Assembly: GCF_000003605.2 (NCBI RefSeq) | Contig: NW_003137823.1 | Location: forward strand, 647,411-689,903 | DNA from: Saccoglossus kowalevskii | Taxonomy: Eukaryota; Hemichordata; Enteropneusta; Harrimaniidae | Length of the DNA: 42,493 bases | Direction of reading: 5' to 3' | In this document: positions 1-10,752 of the stretch, one piece after another | How positions within the stretch are numbered: the first letter of the stretch is position 1 | Layout of the letters: the number at the start of each line of letters is the position of its first letter | Notes under the pieces: model-generated | Told to the model about the DNA's origin: nothing | Database searches by the model: none | What the model saw: the letters and a program-made list of their open reading frames with translations, nothing else | Position numbers and translations under genes: made by a program

Positions 1-1555
1 ATTTTCTGACATCTTGTTTTCTGTAAAGATTTTATTGGTAGGTTTGCAAATGTGTATCAGACTGTGCAATCTCTCCATGAGTTGGTTTTGAAACCCAGTA
101 TGGGATTCTGAGATACATTACCAAGGATATTATTACAAGTTAAATCATTTGCTTCATTGAACACACACAACAATGCATATTTCCACCGAGATCAGTGACC
201 TTTGATGTGTATCACCAGTGATCAGTCAAGTAGAAACAGTCAAAATATTTTATCAGATTTTCTCAATTTTTGCATGATATTTTCATACAGGACATCTGTT
301 GTTCAAACTCAGGGAAGACTTTATACTGATGAATAAGGTGACCAAGTTTTATAAAGTTTGGAATAGAATTAGTAAAGTTATTATGCACACAATAACAATT
401 ATTAACGACGACGACGACAACGCCGGACAAAATTTTCCCCTTAATATACCTTTCCCTTCCATCTTTGATGGTACGGGCAAGGTAAAAATAATTGTACTTT
501 AAGAAACAGACACAGATGTGGGGATAACGAGACAGAGAATCTATTGTAGAATTAAACATGATAATGCATTGATTCTTTCAATTTGTTATTCAGTGTTCAA
601 TTAGCTGCACTGCATTCTAAACAATTATATATAGGTATATCGTTTTGCTTTCCACACTGATTAACAGGTCATAAAAACAAGATGTGTTGCACAGTAACAC
701 TGAGGGCGCCAATCCATATGATCATCAGCATTTAAATATGCAGTACTGGTACTTCACTTTCAGTGGTGGAATAAATTGGCACACTTGTATCCAGCAAAAA
801 TACATTGTTCCTTTGAATTGCATCAAATCTGACAAATCATGAAATTAAATTGTTCAGAAAAAGTTGTTTATTACAGTACATTATTTCTATGACTGATGGG
901 ATCCATTTATTTCTCATGCAGGGGGGGGGGGGGCAATTTCCAACTGTTTTGAGGTGAATTACAGAGTAGTACCCCTACAAACTTAATGTCTGTATTAATT
1001 AGTATTAAATTGATAATGTACCTGTAGGTCCATATAATTACTTTCTGAAGATCAAATGTTTTTTTGAAACTAATTTGGATATTTTATTGTATACCGGGTA
1101 CAACACCAAAAATCCAAATACCAGCTAAAATAAAAAAATTCACAGTATTTGTACTACCCCGTATTAGAAATGCATCCTGGTAGAAGTGCTCATAAATTAA
1201 AAGTTTATTGTATGCCCGGATCATTAAAATATGACTTGTTTTAACCATATAATCATCTGTCATTTATGCACGCGCTGCATTAGAAGCTTGCATACTTATG
1301 TAAATTACAGAGATTTTTTTATGGTCGAAATGAGTAATATTTTAATTATTCAGTATACAAAAATTGTGATTTGCAAGTAGAGATGAAAGTTCTTAGTACA
1401 GTTCTATCACTGCTTCGCATGGGCTGCCTCTAGTACGGTGAAATATCCATAATGTTTGTACATTTCTGACCACCATGTCGCTATTCCCTTGACCAGTCAA
1501 TAGTGGAAAGTATAAAACATATACATCCATGCTTTAAGCCTTCTATTGAGGTCAC
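1..1555. other. Non-coding DNA 3' of RFXAP
   Basis: No coding region was recognised. Short open frames here lack splice context and family resemblance. The stretch should hold the RFXAP 3' untranslated region. Minus-strand AATAAA words lie near 1204 and 1083, either of which could be the polyadenylation signal. A run of 13 G lies at 921-933 and a short GAC triplet run at about 405-419. The segment around 1130-1250 resembles 14800-14895 and, in part, 18540-18570 (shared word ATCATTAAAATATGAC), so it contains a fragment of a dispersed repeat. Confidence 0.6.
921..933 (+). repeat. G13 homopolymer
   Basis: Thirteen consecutive G on the plus strand in an AT-rich setting. The exact length may be a sequencing or assembly artefact. 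Confidence 0.9.
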
Positions 1556-1657
1556 TCATCTTGGGTTACTGGTTGACCGCTCAGGTCTGTGTTGTGATTT
1601 GATACCACGCTGGCACTGTTGCAAAAAATTTGCGACTTCAGGAGTTCTCATCAGGGC
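1556..1657 (-). CDS. RFXAP: RFXAP coding exon 3 (residues 179-211 and stop)
   Basis: The acceptor is TATTTCCAG ending at 1658. The reading is ALMRTPEVANFLQQCQRG followed by a short polar tail, with TGA at 1558-1556. MRTPEVANFLQQ matches LLRSPEVVQFLQK of vertebrate RFXAP in the correct phase. The intron before it (1658-5080) is 3.4 kb and holds the transposon at 2607-4430 and the reversed repeat at 4444-4935. The glutamine-rich end of vertebrate RFXAP is shorter and less Q-rich here. Confidence 0.88.
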   Translation of the reverse strand, partial: ALMRTPEVANFLQQCQRGIKSQHRPERSTSNPR

Positions 1658-4600
1658 CTGGAAATAAATCAAATAATGATATAAGAGGCCAGCCATTTGA
1701 AATCTTTATGGGTGGCTGGAAGACCAGTGTGTGATCAGTGCAATTATTTGTTTGCAGTGTCTTATCTGTATGTTTTTCTTTTTTTAATGTGCCAACATTT
1801 TTCCTTGCATGCATTTTTTTTCTCTTGGTATCTTTTTTCCTCAGTAAATCTACAGCCAACTCCCATAAATTTAAAATTGTTAAAATTACATGTTTTCATT
1901 ACAATGGTCGTACACATGACAATGACAGAACCACTTGGCCTTCTCCTGATATTTGTGGGGTATGGAAGTTATTTACGAGTAATGCGAGTAATGCAGTGTA
2001 TCCTATTGCTATATTTTCAAGATCAAAGTAAGTTCCGGTAAACAATGTACTATATTTGCTCTACTAATATCAGAAGCACATGCACTTGTGTGAAAACAAT
2101 ATTAAAGAGCCAATTGTTGCCAAGACAACAATCTCCACAGATCTTAGAACATTCCAATACAAAATTCTAACAACTAATATAAAACTGTATAAATGGAAAA
2201 TGATCAATTCCCCCTTCTCCCATTTTCTGTGTGAAAGAAGAAGAAACATTAGAACACCTATTTGTTAACTGTAATGTTGTAAAGAGTCTGTGGAGACAGT
2301 TGCAAAGTGATTGCACACTTATAGGCAATATTATTTGTAATGTCAAAAATATTATTACAAGTCTATGTGAACCTGAAAATATATTACTAAATCAGAAATA
2401 ATGGAATAAAGAAAAACTGCCACTGAATTGCAGTGCTCCCTTACTTACTATTCAAAAATATGTATATACCTGCAGTGTTTAAAAGGTTCATCTAACAAGA
2501 TATGCTTATAAAAACTAGGTCTGGGAAAATAGAAATATACAACTAGACAGAACAAGCTATGCATGGCATAGTGCCCGTTAGTTAATAAATCTAAGTTTTG
2601 TTTATACCGGATTCGGCCGATACCCCGCCCATCCTAAACCCCGCCCATCCTAAACCCCGCCCATGGGCGATGTTTCAAATAGTGGACGATGTTTTTGTCC
2701 ACACATTGCCTGACTGAACCAACAAACATTTTTACAGACCCCAATTTTCCCGTCCAACATCTTGCATCGAGCGCGCTATTTCAAATATGACGATAAAATA
2801 ATTCACTGTGAAGTCGAAACGCGTAAAAATCCAATAAATCCAATGCTGTATACGAATTGTTGTTGCATGAAAAATGGTATATGTTTGTATTTTATGCAAG
2901 TATTTATCACCAATTTCAAAAGTAAAAGTCGTAACTTTAGAAGGTACGAGTATTATGGCTCGTGAATACATTTCACTAACGTTTATTACACTCAAATAAA
3001 GTCTGCGCTTGAAATGAATGCTGTTTACGAAGTTTGAAATACACAAGCCTTCCTGATTCAGCCTCTTGGTTGATTTGACAACGGTAGGTATCGTTTATGT
3101 TTAATCTTTGTCTGTATCGCATTCCTGACAAAAAGTTCAAGATCGGTAAACAGGAAATTGGCGAACTAAAATGTCTCCTGCGTTTCACATGCGACATGAT
3201 TATTAAAAAAACAGTTAAGCGGTTGTGTACGTTCTAGAAATCTAACCTTGCGCACATAATCTTGTATTTGACATGTTTGTTTTTTTTTGTCCAAAAAAGA
3301 CGTTCCCTTTCAGTAAACTTTTCGGGTTCGTGGTATTTGTGAGAGTTGACAGGTTTTTTGAACAAATGATAGGTAACTATATTAATTTGGGTGAAGCTGA
3401 GTGGCCCGAATTTAAAAATCAGCGCATGAATTCTGGAGGTCATTGCCCAATGCCGCACGTAATTCAAACACATGGTTAGTAGAGATCAGTCGAAATGTAC
3501 GTGCATAATGCGATCGAAGTGCGCTGCCCAGAGTTTATTATATTACATATTCACTTCATTTCGAATAAAATAATTGACCATTGAGAACATCGATGAATCA
3601 CAAGACACCCGACTACTATGATTTAAATGCGCCCATGTTTATGTTTGCGTAATTATTACGAGTGCAACGCATTATAAAGTCAGTAATATAAATTACTTGA
3701 GTTTGCGTAATTATTATGAAAGCATTACAAAGTTGAAATATTCAGAGCCGGTACAATACTGTAAACAAATTTGCGTCATTAGAAAAGCAGCGCACCAAGT
3801 AAACGATGTTGATATATTCAAAGCCAGAGTTGCAGACAAGTTATGTGATTACAGTATCGTCGGATATAATAACAATTTTACTAGGCGGACGCGCGGAGCA
3901 CGAAAGAAAAAGGTTGCTACGGTAACGCGCCAGTTCAGTGCGTGACTTGGTGTCAAACTTCGGTCAACCATGGAGGTAGAAAAAGACCTCCATGGGTCAA
4001 CACACACTTGATGTCAGCAGTATCGCCGCGCAGCAACAGTTTGTAAAGAAGTACTTGAAGCTCAATTGCGCCCAAAATGATTTCGCTGATTACTCGGTTG
4101 TCGCAGCGTGTGTTGTGTCATGTCCATGATGCACCCCGTTTCGACTTTGGCTTGCTTTTCCTTCTTGTTCACGTAATGCGATCTCTCACCAATGTATTAA
4201 AACACTTTGAATTTATACTTTGCATGATTATATTTGGTCAACGCGAAACATTATTCTTTCTAAACATTTTCTGAGACCATTTTTATCAGTGCAGGGTTAT
4301 TTTTCCGGACAAGATGGGCTTCGTAATATCTGCCATAACATCGCCCGGGCGATCTTTTGGTCCACATTTTTCTAAAAAAAAATTGAATCCTCCATAAGAT
4401 CGCCCAGGGCGGGGTATCAGCCGAATCCAGTAGTAATATAGTATGAGTATTGAGAGGTATTTCTCTGAAACATCATTAATTAAAACAAAATGGCCACAGG
4501 TCGGGCATCGGGTCGTCAAACCAATACATCTGTATATTTATGACATGATGTATAATGAATATATAAAATTTGAACATCAAAGCATGTCAGAGATATGGCT

Positions 4601-6134
4601 CATTACGCATTCATCAAAACAAGATGGCCACCAGTGAGCCATTTTAAATCCAATCTGAAAACAAAATGATGTGCATCAGGGACTCATAGTGTATCATGTA
4701 TGTACCAAGTTTGAAAGAAATCCATCTGTAAAGAGCCGAGAAATGCTTGATTTTGATGATTTTTCAGTACAAAAATGACTGCCATTTGGCCATCTTGAAC
4801 CAGAACTGAGATTGCGAAACAAATTGATGTGCCTATGTATAAAATTATGTATGATGTATGTATAAAGTTTTAACGTAATTGGTCCAGGCATGTCTAAGAT
4901 ATAGGTCAGACGCACGTACACATGAACACACAGACTCATCCATTACGAGAAATGGTAACCGCTAGATAATTGGCTAGATGTTGGGCAGATGACAGGCAAA
5001 TCTATAGTAAATGTCATTTTTTTGAGCATCGAATAAAACAAATACGCTAGTATGTTGCGTATGTTAATTTGGTGACTTACCAATTTCTTTTCATTCAACA
5101 CTTGTTCCAGCATTGATATTCCCTGATATTTCATGAAATCTGAACTACTTCCACATCTACGTTTACAGTCATTTTCTGTTGGACTTCCACTGCTGGTACT
5201 CGCACTACCCTACAAGTTTAACACAATTTAACAATATTTATAATGTACATTGTTAATATTGAAGGTCATACTGCAAATAATTCACAAGTACCGTAATTCT
5301 AGAACTGTAAAGTAAATTCTTGAGAATGGATACAACAAATGAATGAATAGAAAACATTTTGCTGTAACTTATTAGTTATCTCACTTTATATTTTACTATT
5401 GTTAATACTTTAATTGTATTTTTATTAACTTTATTTTGAATGTAACCAAATTAGCAATGTCAATTCTCTGAATGGTTGCAATAAAGCATTCTTTATCAAG
5501 TACTCATCAAGGTTGTGATGTCACTCACACCAATCATCATTCAGGTATGAATAGAGATGTTGAGACTTGGAATGCTTTTTTATGTAGAATACAAACTTGT
5601 TGTTTACTTGCCAATTTTCAAAAACTATGAATAATTGAATGAATGAATGAATGAATGGGTGAATGGATGGATGGATAAATGAATGAATGAAAAATTCCCT
5701 GCTTCATCAGGGTTACTATGCCAACTCACTTCTCTGGCGGCAATGGCCTCAGCTTGCTGTTTCTCCTCCCCCTTCTTTCTTTTATAAGTCTCCTTGTAAG
5801 TCTTATTTCTGTGGTACGTACACATCCAAGGCGCTGTTTTCCCCATCTGAACTAGCTTAGGTCGACAGAACGTGGTCTCCTTGCAGCCGTCCACGGCACA
5901 TTCCCTTGGTCTCCTCTTGGAGTTCGGCTTAATCCGTTGAGAACTACCTACATTTTGCGCCGTTGGAGGCGGCTCCACGCATGATTTGCTTAGGCCATGC
6001 TGTTGTGTGATGACATCTGAAAGACTACACAGTTCGGCGGAATCAATGTGTCGCGTTGTCTCGTTTGAAACACTTTGGTATGGTTCAAAAGATGTTACCA
6101 TTTGCAAATGCTCCGTTCTTTGATTTGGGTTCAT
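1556..6134 (-). CDS. RFXAP: RFXAP, regulatory factor X-associated protein (whole gene, three coding exons)
   Basis: RFXAP is the nuclear subunit that joins RFX5 and RFXANK in the RFX complex; in vertebrates this binds the X box of MHC class II promoters. Coding exons run 6134-5730, 5209-5081 and 1657-1556, all joined in phase 0 with GT..AG introns, giving 211 residues (human is about 272). Residues about 79-125 match the family's conserved core: CAVDGC, then PWMCTYHRNKTYKETYKRKK, a Cys/His motif with a basic helix. The second exon carries MLEQVLNEKK and the third MRTPEVANFLQQ, equal to the family's LLEQVLNQKR and LLRSPEVVQFLQK, the region known to contact the partners. The acidic N-terminal part of vertebrate RFXAP is not obvious. 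The gene points away from KIDINS220. Identification is from family motifs; the exon joins are inferred from phase and homology. Confidence 0.92.
2607..4430. mobile_element. 1.8-kb non-autonomous DNA transposon-like element with TA target duplication
   Basis: The left end reads CCGGATTCGGCCGATACCCC and the complement of the right end reads CTGGATTCGGCTGATACCCC. The similarity continues to a 24-bp terminal inverted repeat with two differences. Both ends are flanked by TA (2605-2606 and 4431-4432), as in Tc1/mariner-type or other TA-targeting elements. Just inside the left end is an 18-bp tandem repeat (CCCCGCCCATCCTAAA core, 2621-2665). Inside the right end is the palindrome ATCGCCCGGGCGAT at 4340-4353. 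No transposase was recognised. The longest internal frame (3697-3945) has no family resemblance that I can see. Confidence 0.7.
3968..3995. repeat. Perfect 10-bp-stem hairpin
   Basis: CCATGGAGGT (3968-3977) pairs perfectly with ACCTCCATGG (3986-3995) across an 8-nt purine loop. It lies inside the 2607-4430 element. Confidence 0.8.
4444..4935 (-). repeat. Reversed, truncated copy of the AGTCCCCGTT repeat family
   Basis: Read on the minus strand, this segment matches the family start seen at about 14985-15060: a cytosine-guanine-rich leader, then TATCTTAGA, GGACCAAT and CATACATCATAC. The family's hallmark short arms AAGATGGCC and GGCCATTTT recur. The terminal AGTCCCCGTT is missing. The copy abuts the right TA of the 2607-4430 element. 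Confidence 0.65.
5081..5209 (-). CDS. RFXAP: RFXAP coding exon 2 (residues 136-178)
   Basis: A 129-bp exon, 43 codons in phase 0. The acceptor is ...CTTGTAG at 5210 and the donor GTAAGT from 5080. It begins GSASTSSGSPTEND and ends GISMLEQVLNEKKL. The last part matches the LLEQVLNQKRL segment of vertebrate RFXAP. Confidence 0.9.
5637..5690 (+). repeat. GAAT/GGAT tetranucleotide microsatellite
   Basis: Imperfect GAAT, GGAT and GAAT units, about 54 bp, in RFXAP intron 1. Confidence 0.9.
5730..6134 (-). CDS. RFXAP: RFXAP coding exon 1 (residues 1-135)
   Basis: Starts at the ATG at 6134 (MNPNQRTEHLQ) and ends ...AIAARE before donor GTGAGT (minus strand, 5729 downward). An in-frame TGA at 6161-6159 makes 6134 the first usable ATG of this frame in the exon. 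The stretch just before the basic motif (PNSKRRPRECAVDGCKETTF) carries the first two conserved cysteines, and WMCTYHRNK the second Cys-His pair. Reading on past the donor gives only low-complexity residues encoded by the GAAT-type microsatellite, which supports the exon end. Confidence 0.9.
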
Positions 6135-6265
6135 TTGTAAATATAGAACATTTCTCAGTCAGTCGATTTGTAGTTTGGGGTGTCCAACACCGTTGTTCAT
6201 TTCCGTCAAATGAGGTCGTTGATCAGCTGTGTTGTTGTTGAGGCTAGTGAGCGTACTTAGCTGAC
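6135..6265 (-). other. RFXAP: RFXAP 5' untranslated part of the first coding exon, with an in-frame upstream ORF
   Basis: A plausible acceptor (TTTATTTCAG ending at 6266) suggests a non-coding exon further upstream. Within the leader an ATG at 6200-6198 opens a 13-codon frame (MNNGVGHPKLQID) that stops at TGA 6161-6159. It is in the same frame as the main start 66 bp downstream. It could act as an upstream ORF, or be an N-terminal extension interrupted by a stop or sequence error. Confidence 0.55.
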
Positions 6266-6898
6266 CTGAAATAAATAGTTTCAAAACGATTTACTTCACA
6301 GGAAATACATTTCGCAAACATTGAGTAGATCTAACTATCCGAGTAATAAAATTACATATTTACACGCTTTCTCATCGAAAACAAGTTCTTGCCTGTTTGC
6401 ACGAAAGGCCGAACGAATTATCTTTTAAAAAATCTTAGGTAGTCCTTTGTATAGGTCAAAGGTTAAATTATGTACTGTGCGCCACCATTGTGATTGTAAA
6501 TGTATTGACATTTGTAGTTTGGGTCGTACTTTTTATGCAGTCGATACACACATGTGTATGTAACGTAGATGTTTTGCTTTAGTAATCATTCCATGAAAGT
6601 CCGGATATAAAAGAAACCAAGGCCAAACATTTTGAGATAATTATGTAAGTATTTCAGTTTCTGACGTTATGTTGTAGCCTGCAGGCAGCCAATGCATCTT
6701 GATGGCACTGCTCTGTCCTGATGTCTGTCACATTGTCATTTACTCATTACTGTCTGACAGTCTGGGGTCAGATAGCATTGTTATCTGAGTTCTCGAATAG
6801 CTTAGTTGCATCATCCTGGTTATTTTCAAATTTTTACATTTAGGTAGTAAAATCAGATGAGGGTCAAATGAGGAATATGCAGTGGTTTCTTTGTTTTA

Positions 6899-7214
6899 CA
6901 GGGTCCATAGCGTTGGGAAAATCCTTTGAAAGTCTTTGGATTTTTTGAGGTCTGGAAAGTCTTTGAGTTGTCTTTAAATTACAGGAAAAATAAAACAATC
7001 TTTGAAAAGTCTTTAAATTTCTTCATAGTTATTAATTAATTTTAGAAAGGCCCGTTTTCTCCAGGGAACTACTATATCCTCAGAACTTTGATGAGCTTTG
7101 GTGGTGATGATGTTGAGTAAGGGTCAGAATGTCTTTGGGAAAAATACAAGAAAGTTTGGGAAAAGGTCTGGAAAAGTCTTGGAAATCATTTGGCTCTTGG
7201 TGCTATGGACCCTG
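6899..7214. mobile_element. hAT-like miniature inverted-repeat element (316 bp)
   Basis: The ends are perfect inverted repeats: ACAGGGTCCATAGC (6898-6911) and GCTATGGACCCTGT (7202-7215). Taking CAGGG..CCCTG as the termini, both sides are flanked by TTTTA, a possible 5-bp target duplication. CAGGG termini are typical of hAT elements. The interior repeats GAAAGTCTTTG-like words and has no transposase. Confidence 0.75.
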
Positions 7215-8394
7215 TTTTAACATTACTTATCACTTGTTGTCATGATTGCAACTAGTGTCATAGGACATTTGCCATATTTTTGGTGTAAACAGTAAATTTA
7301 ACTGAAAGCCACTTGTTTGATCAAATGGCAGCAAATTGCTGACGTCCAAAGAGCCTTTGATTCACAATCACAATTCCTTACTGGACTGTCTCTCATATAA
7401 ATAGTCCTTGAATCTCCAACATTTGACAATGGTACAAAACCCAGAATGGACTTCCTGTTCAACATGTCTTTGCTTGAAGCAATGTTCACGTCATTGTATG
7501 TAAAAGACACACACAAATTCAACAACATTAACTTGAGTGTTTTAAAATTTTTTAAAATAAATGGAAATACCAGTTAGTTTACTCATGTTGATCGATGATT
7601 TGATAGCTGGCCAAGATAGCTTTTGAGATTTTCAATTTCTACTGCTACTGTGGAGGGTGACTGGTGACAGATAGTTGAGTTTTTGTGGCTCTCTTGACAA
7701 ATGACTTTTAGCTTGCTAATGTGACATTATCTTGGCCGCTTTTTGTTCATAACACTGATGAGTAAATAAATGGGCCAGGACATAGTCAACATGGGACTTG
7801 AGAATCACAAGTCGGCCATGTGTTACATTGTAGAACAAGAAAACAAAAGACTGACAATCCACAAGAACGAAAAATAACTGGCAAGTACACTACACAACAT
7901 AGTCAAATCAGTAAAAGAAATATGTATGAAACACATGGTATGCATGAAAATATAAAATAAATGTCAGTGAATACAATATACATGCTACAAAATAAATAAT
8001 AATAATATTTCAGAGAATAATATTTTTATATTATAATTATTAAAACAAAAAGGAACTTTGAAATAACCTATAATTGTAAGTGTGATGGTCACAATGAGTC
8101 TAGTACCTGGATATATATTATCAACTTTTTTTTTTGCCTTTGTTCTGTATTTAGTAAGAATATGGATGCAACATGAACGATCAGAACTCTGGAATAATTT
8201 GTTTCAAAATATTCAACTGTGGGCTAAACAATCACCACTGTGATTAAAAAAACACATTAATTAACTCTCTTTATTGTGCATACAAACCTCAAAAACAATG
8301 TTTGGGTGAGTTTTGGACAGAATAATTCTAAGTACTATTCATTTGCGTTACTCCCATAGACATAAGTGTTGACATTATCAAACCTACATTAATT

Positions 8395-9610
8395 AGTCCC
8401 CGTTCGGACGGAGTCCAAAAACAGGGACTTATAATTCGGTCTCAGTCCGTGCATCTGTGTGTCCGCCGGAGTCATATCTCAGAATCCCTTGGATCGATTC
8501 AGTTCATTCTTTTCATGTGCCTAGTACTTTATGTGGGACATATGCACATGTAGTGGTTTAGCGATTCGATTCAAAATGGCCGACTGGCAGCCACCTTGTT
8601 TTTTGAAAATGTTGTATTTTGGACATGCTTTGTCAGTTTTCATTCAAACTTGGTACATAGATTAGACATGTTAGGATACATGTCCATGACGATTTATTTC
8701 ACAATTGGATCAAAGATGGCCGACTGGCAGCCATCTTGTTTTTTGAAAATGTTGTATTTCGGACATGCTTTGTAAGTTTTCATTCAAATTTTGTACATAG
8801 ATCATACATGTTAGGATACATGTCCCTGACCGTCCGCGAGTTCCTGAGTCTGTCCGTCCGTGTGTCCGTGCGTCAGTCTGTCCAGAGTCATATTTCAGAA
8901 TCTTGTGGACCAATTCCGTTCATTCTTTGCATGTGTCTAGTACCTTATGTGGGACATATACACATGCAGTGGTTTAGCGATTCGATTCAAAATGGCCGAC
9001 TGGCAGCCATCTTGTTTTTTTTTTGAAATGTTGTATTTTGGACATGCTTTGTCAGTTGTCATTCAAACTTGGTACATAGATTATACATGTTAGGATACAT
9101 GTCCATGATGATTCATTTCGCAATTGGATCAAAGATGGTCAACTGGCAGGCATCTTGTTTTTTTTTTATGCGGTATCTTGGACATGCTCTGTCATTTTTC
9201 ATTCAAATTTGGCACATACATGTACTTTATACATGTTAGGATGCATGTCCATGACAATTTGTTTCAAAATCTGGTCAAGGATGGCTGATTGACAGCCATC
9301 TGACTTGTTGGCCTTACTACTATATTTCCACAATTTATGTACTATTTTCATTCGTATTTGGCACATACATCATACATATCAGTGTGTTTCATAATCAGAT
9401 CAAAGATGGCCGAATAACGGCTGTTTTTATTTTTGGTCATATTACTACTACACAGAACATATGTTTTGATGTAAATAAACAATCTGTTGTATACGCCACT
9501 TGGAACTCAAGTTTCAAGGACACTCTCGCGACAACTCCTCCACTTTAATATGACAAGCACAGAGAGAACTTTCAAAAATTTAACGGGGACTGTGTCATTT
9601 TCAATGACTT
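8395..9610 (+). repeat. AGTCCCCGTT dispersed repeat, copy with both ends
   Basis: Begins AGTCCCCGTT (8395) and reaches its complement AACGGGGACT (9582-9591), followed by a terminal hairpin GTCATT-TTC-AATGAC (9594-9608) and CTTGT. The interior has an approximately 415-bp tandem duplication: the segment starting GAGTCATAT at about 8469 recurs at about 8884. It also has several units with the hairpin arms AAGATGGC..GCCATCTT. Related copies lie at 14932-16200, at 20117-20632 and, reversed, at 4444-4935. No coding capacity was seen. The superfamily is unknown to me. Confidence 0.75.
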
Positions 9611-10640
9611 GTTTATCTAAGAATTTTAATGACCTGCAATTTAAGTGAATATTGTACCAGTCGGATGATTTTGTCTATAGTGGAGGTGATTGAGGTACAC
9701 AGGAGCTACATTACAAGTATGTGTGAGTTACGTATCGACTTAAACTGAAACGTGTTCAGGCCAAAAATCATTATCAGTTTGACCATGATGATCAACCTAT
9801 ATATTATTTGAGATGAGATATCTTTCAAATACAATACACAATTTTGATAAGTACTGTTGATGCGTAGAAATGCAATGCTTTCTTATTTGATAACTGATAT
9901 GAATACACTTGACATTATCACACTCATCACAAATATTCATCAGTCTTCTGGTGAACACAGTGAACCTTTTTTTTCAAAGTTAGAAACAAGAGCTTAGAAT
10001 ATATCTACCTGCCTTCTTCTGACATGTTATAAAATCTAGGTCTAGCCAAAGACTCTAGAGCAATACAGAGACAAACATCAAGGGAAATAAAATGATGTTC
10101 TAGGTTCTGTGGGCATCAAATGTCAAGGCAAAAATTTCTAAATATACTATTATAAACTGATGTGAATTATCGAAGGTCATCAATGCATTTAGGAACACAT
10201 CTTTATGAATTTTGAGCCTTGATGTTCAGGGTAACATCACTCGGTGCATTTATGTAATACAATGTACTGCATAAACACCCAGATGCACAAAGAAAATGTC
10301 CTTACAAGTGTAAATTCAAAACAGTTTCCAAAACAAAATGTTTCAAATTCATTTGTATGATCCAGACTGAATAAGTGACATTGTAGAATTGCTTTTTAGA
10401 AGAGTTTCAAAACAGAGACTTGTGTTTTAGAACTCATTTCTCAGACATGTCTTTAACAAGTCGGTACAAACGCCAGACATTTGTTGGTTCAGCCTAATAT
10501 AGACATGCGTGTATAAAAATAAATATTTCTATGATAATAACTTGTTATAAAACGTATTATACATTGTATATCTGCTTTTTTTTAAATATTTATTTTTAGA
10601 AAACAATTTTTAAATAATACTTTTTCTTCAATTATTGCAG

Positions 10641-10752
10641 AAAACATATGGCATTACTGGTACAGACTTTATTTGGTTATATTAATGATGGAGACTTATC
10701 AGCCGTTGCACATCTCCTGGAAAAACAGGCTTCGGTAGATGAACGAGACGAG
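10641..10752 (+). CDS. KIDINS220: KIDINS220 coding exon 1 (residues 1-35; starts at ATG 10648)
   Basis: The acceptor ATTATTGCAG ends at 10640, so a non-coding exon lies upstream. Seven leader bases precede the ATG at 10648. The reading is [20 protein letters not shown] and on to VDERDE, collinear with the vertebrate start ending VDERNE. The donor at 10753 is GTATGG, phase 0. Confidence 0.9.

Larger units (their letters stand above)
6266..10640. other. Shared upstream interval between RFXAP and KIDINS220
   Basis: No coding exon was recognised. Both genes start outward from this 4.4-kb interval, and both first coding exons are preceded by an acceptor-like site. Non-coding first exons and promoters should therefore lie here, possibly near 6300-6600 where CpG is somewhat denser. 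I could not fix a transcription start. The interval also holds the miniature element at 6899-7214 and the dispersed repeat at 8395-9610. The rest shows only AT-rich sequence. Confidence 0.5.

Noticed and set aside
3697-3945. 82-codon frame inside the 1.8-kb element
   Set aside because: It lacks an ATG at its start, has no recognised motif, and shows nothing like a transposase catalytic triad.
2607-4430. A viral or retroelement origin for the GC-richer interior
   Set aside because: No reverse transcriptase, capsid-like or long-terminal-repeat structure is visible. The inverted ends and TA flanks fit a DNA element.
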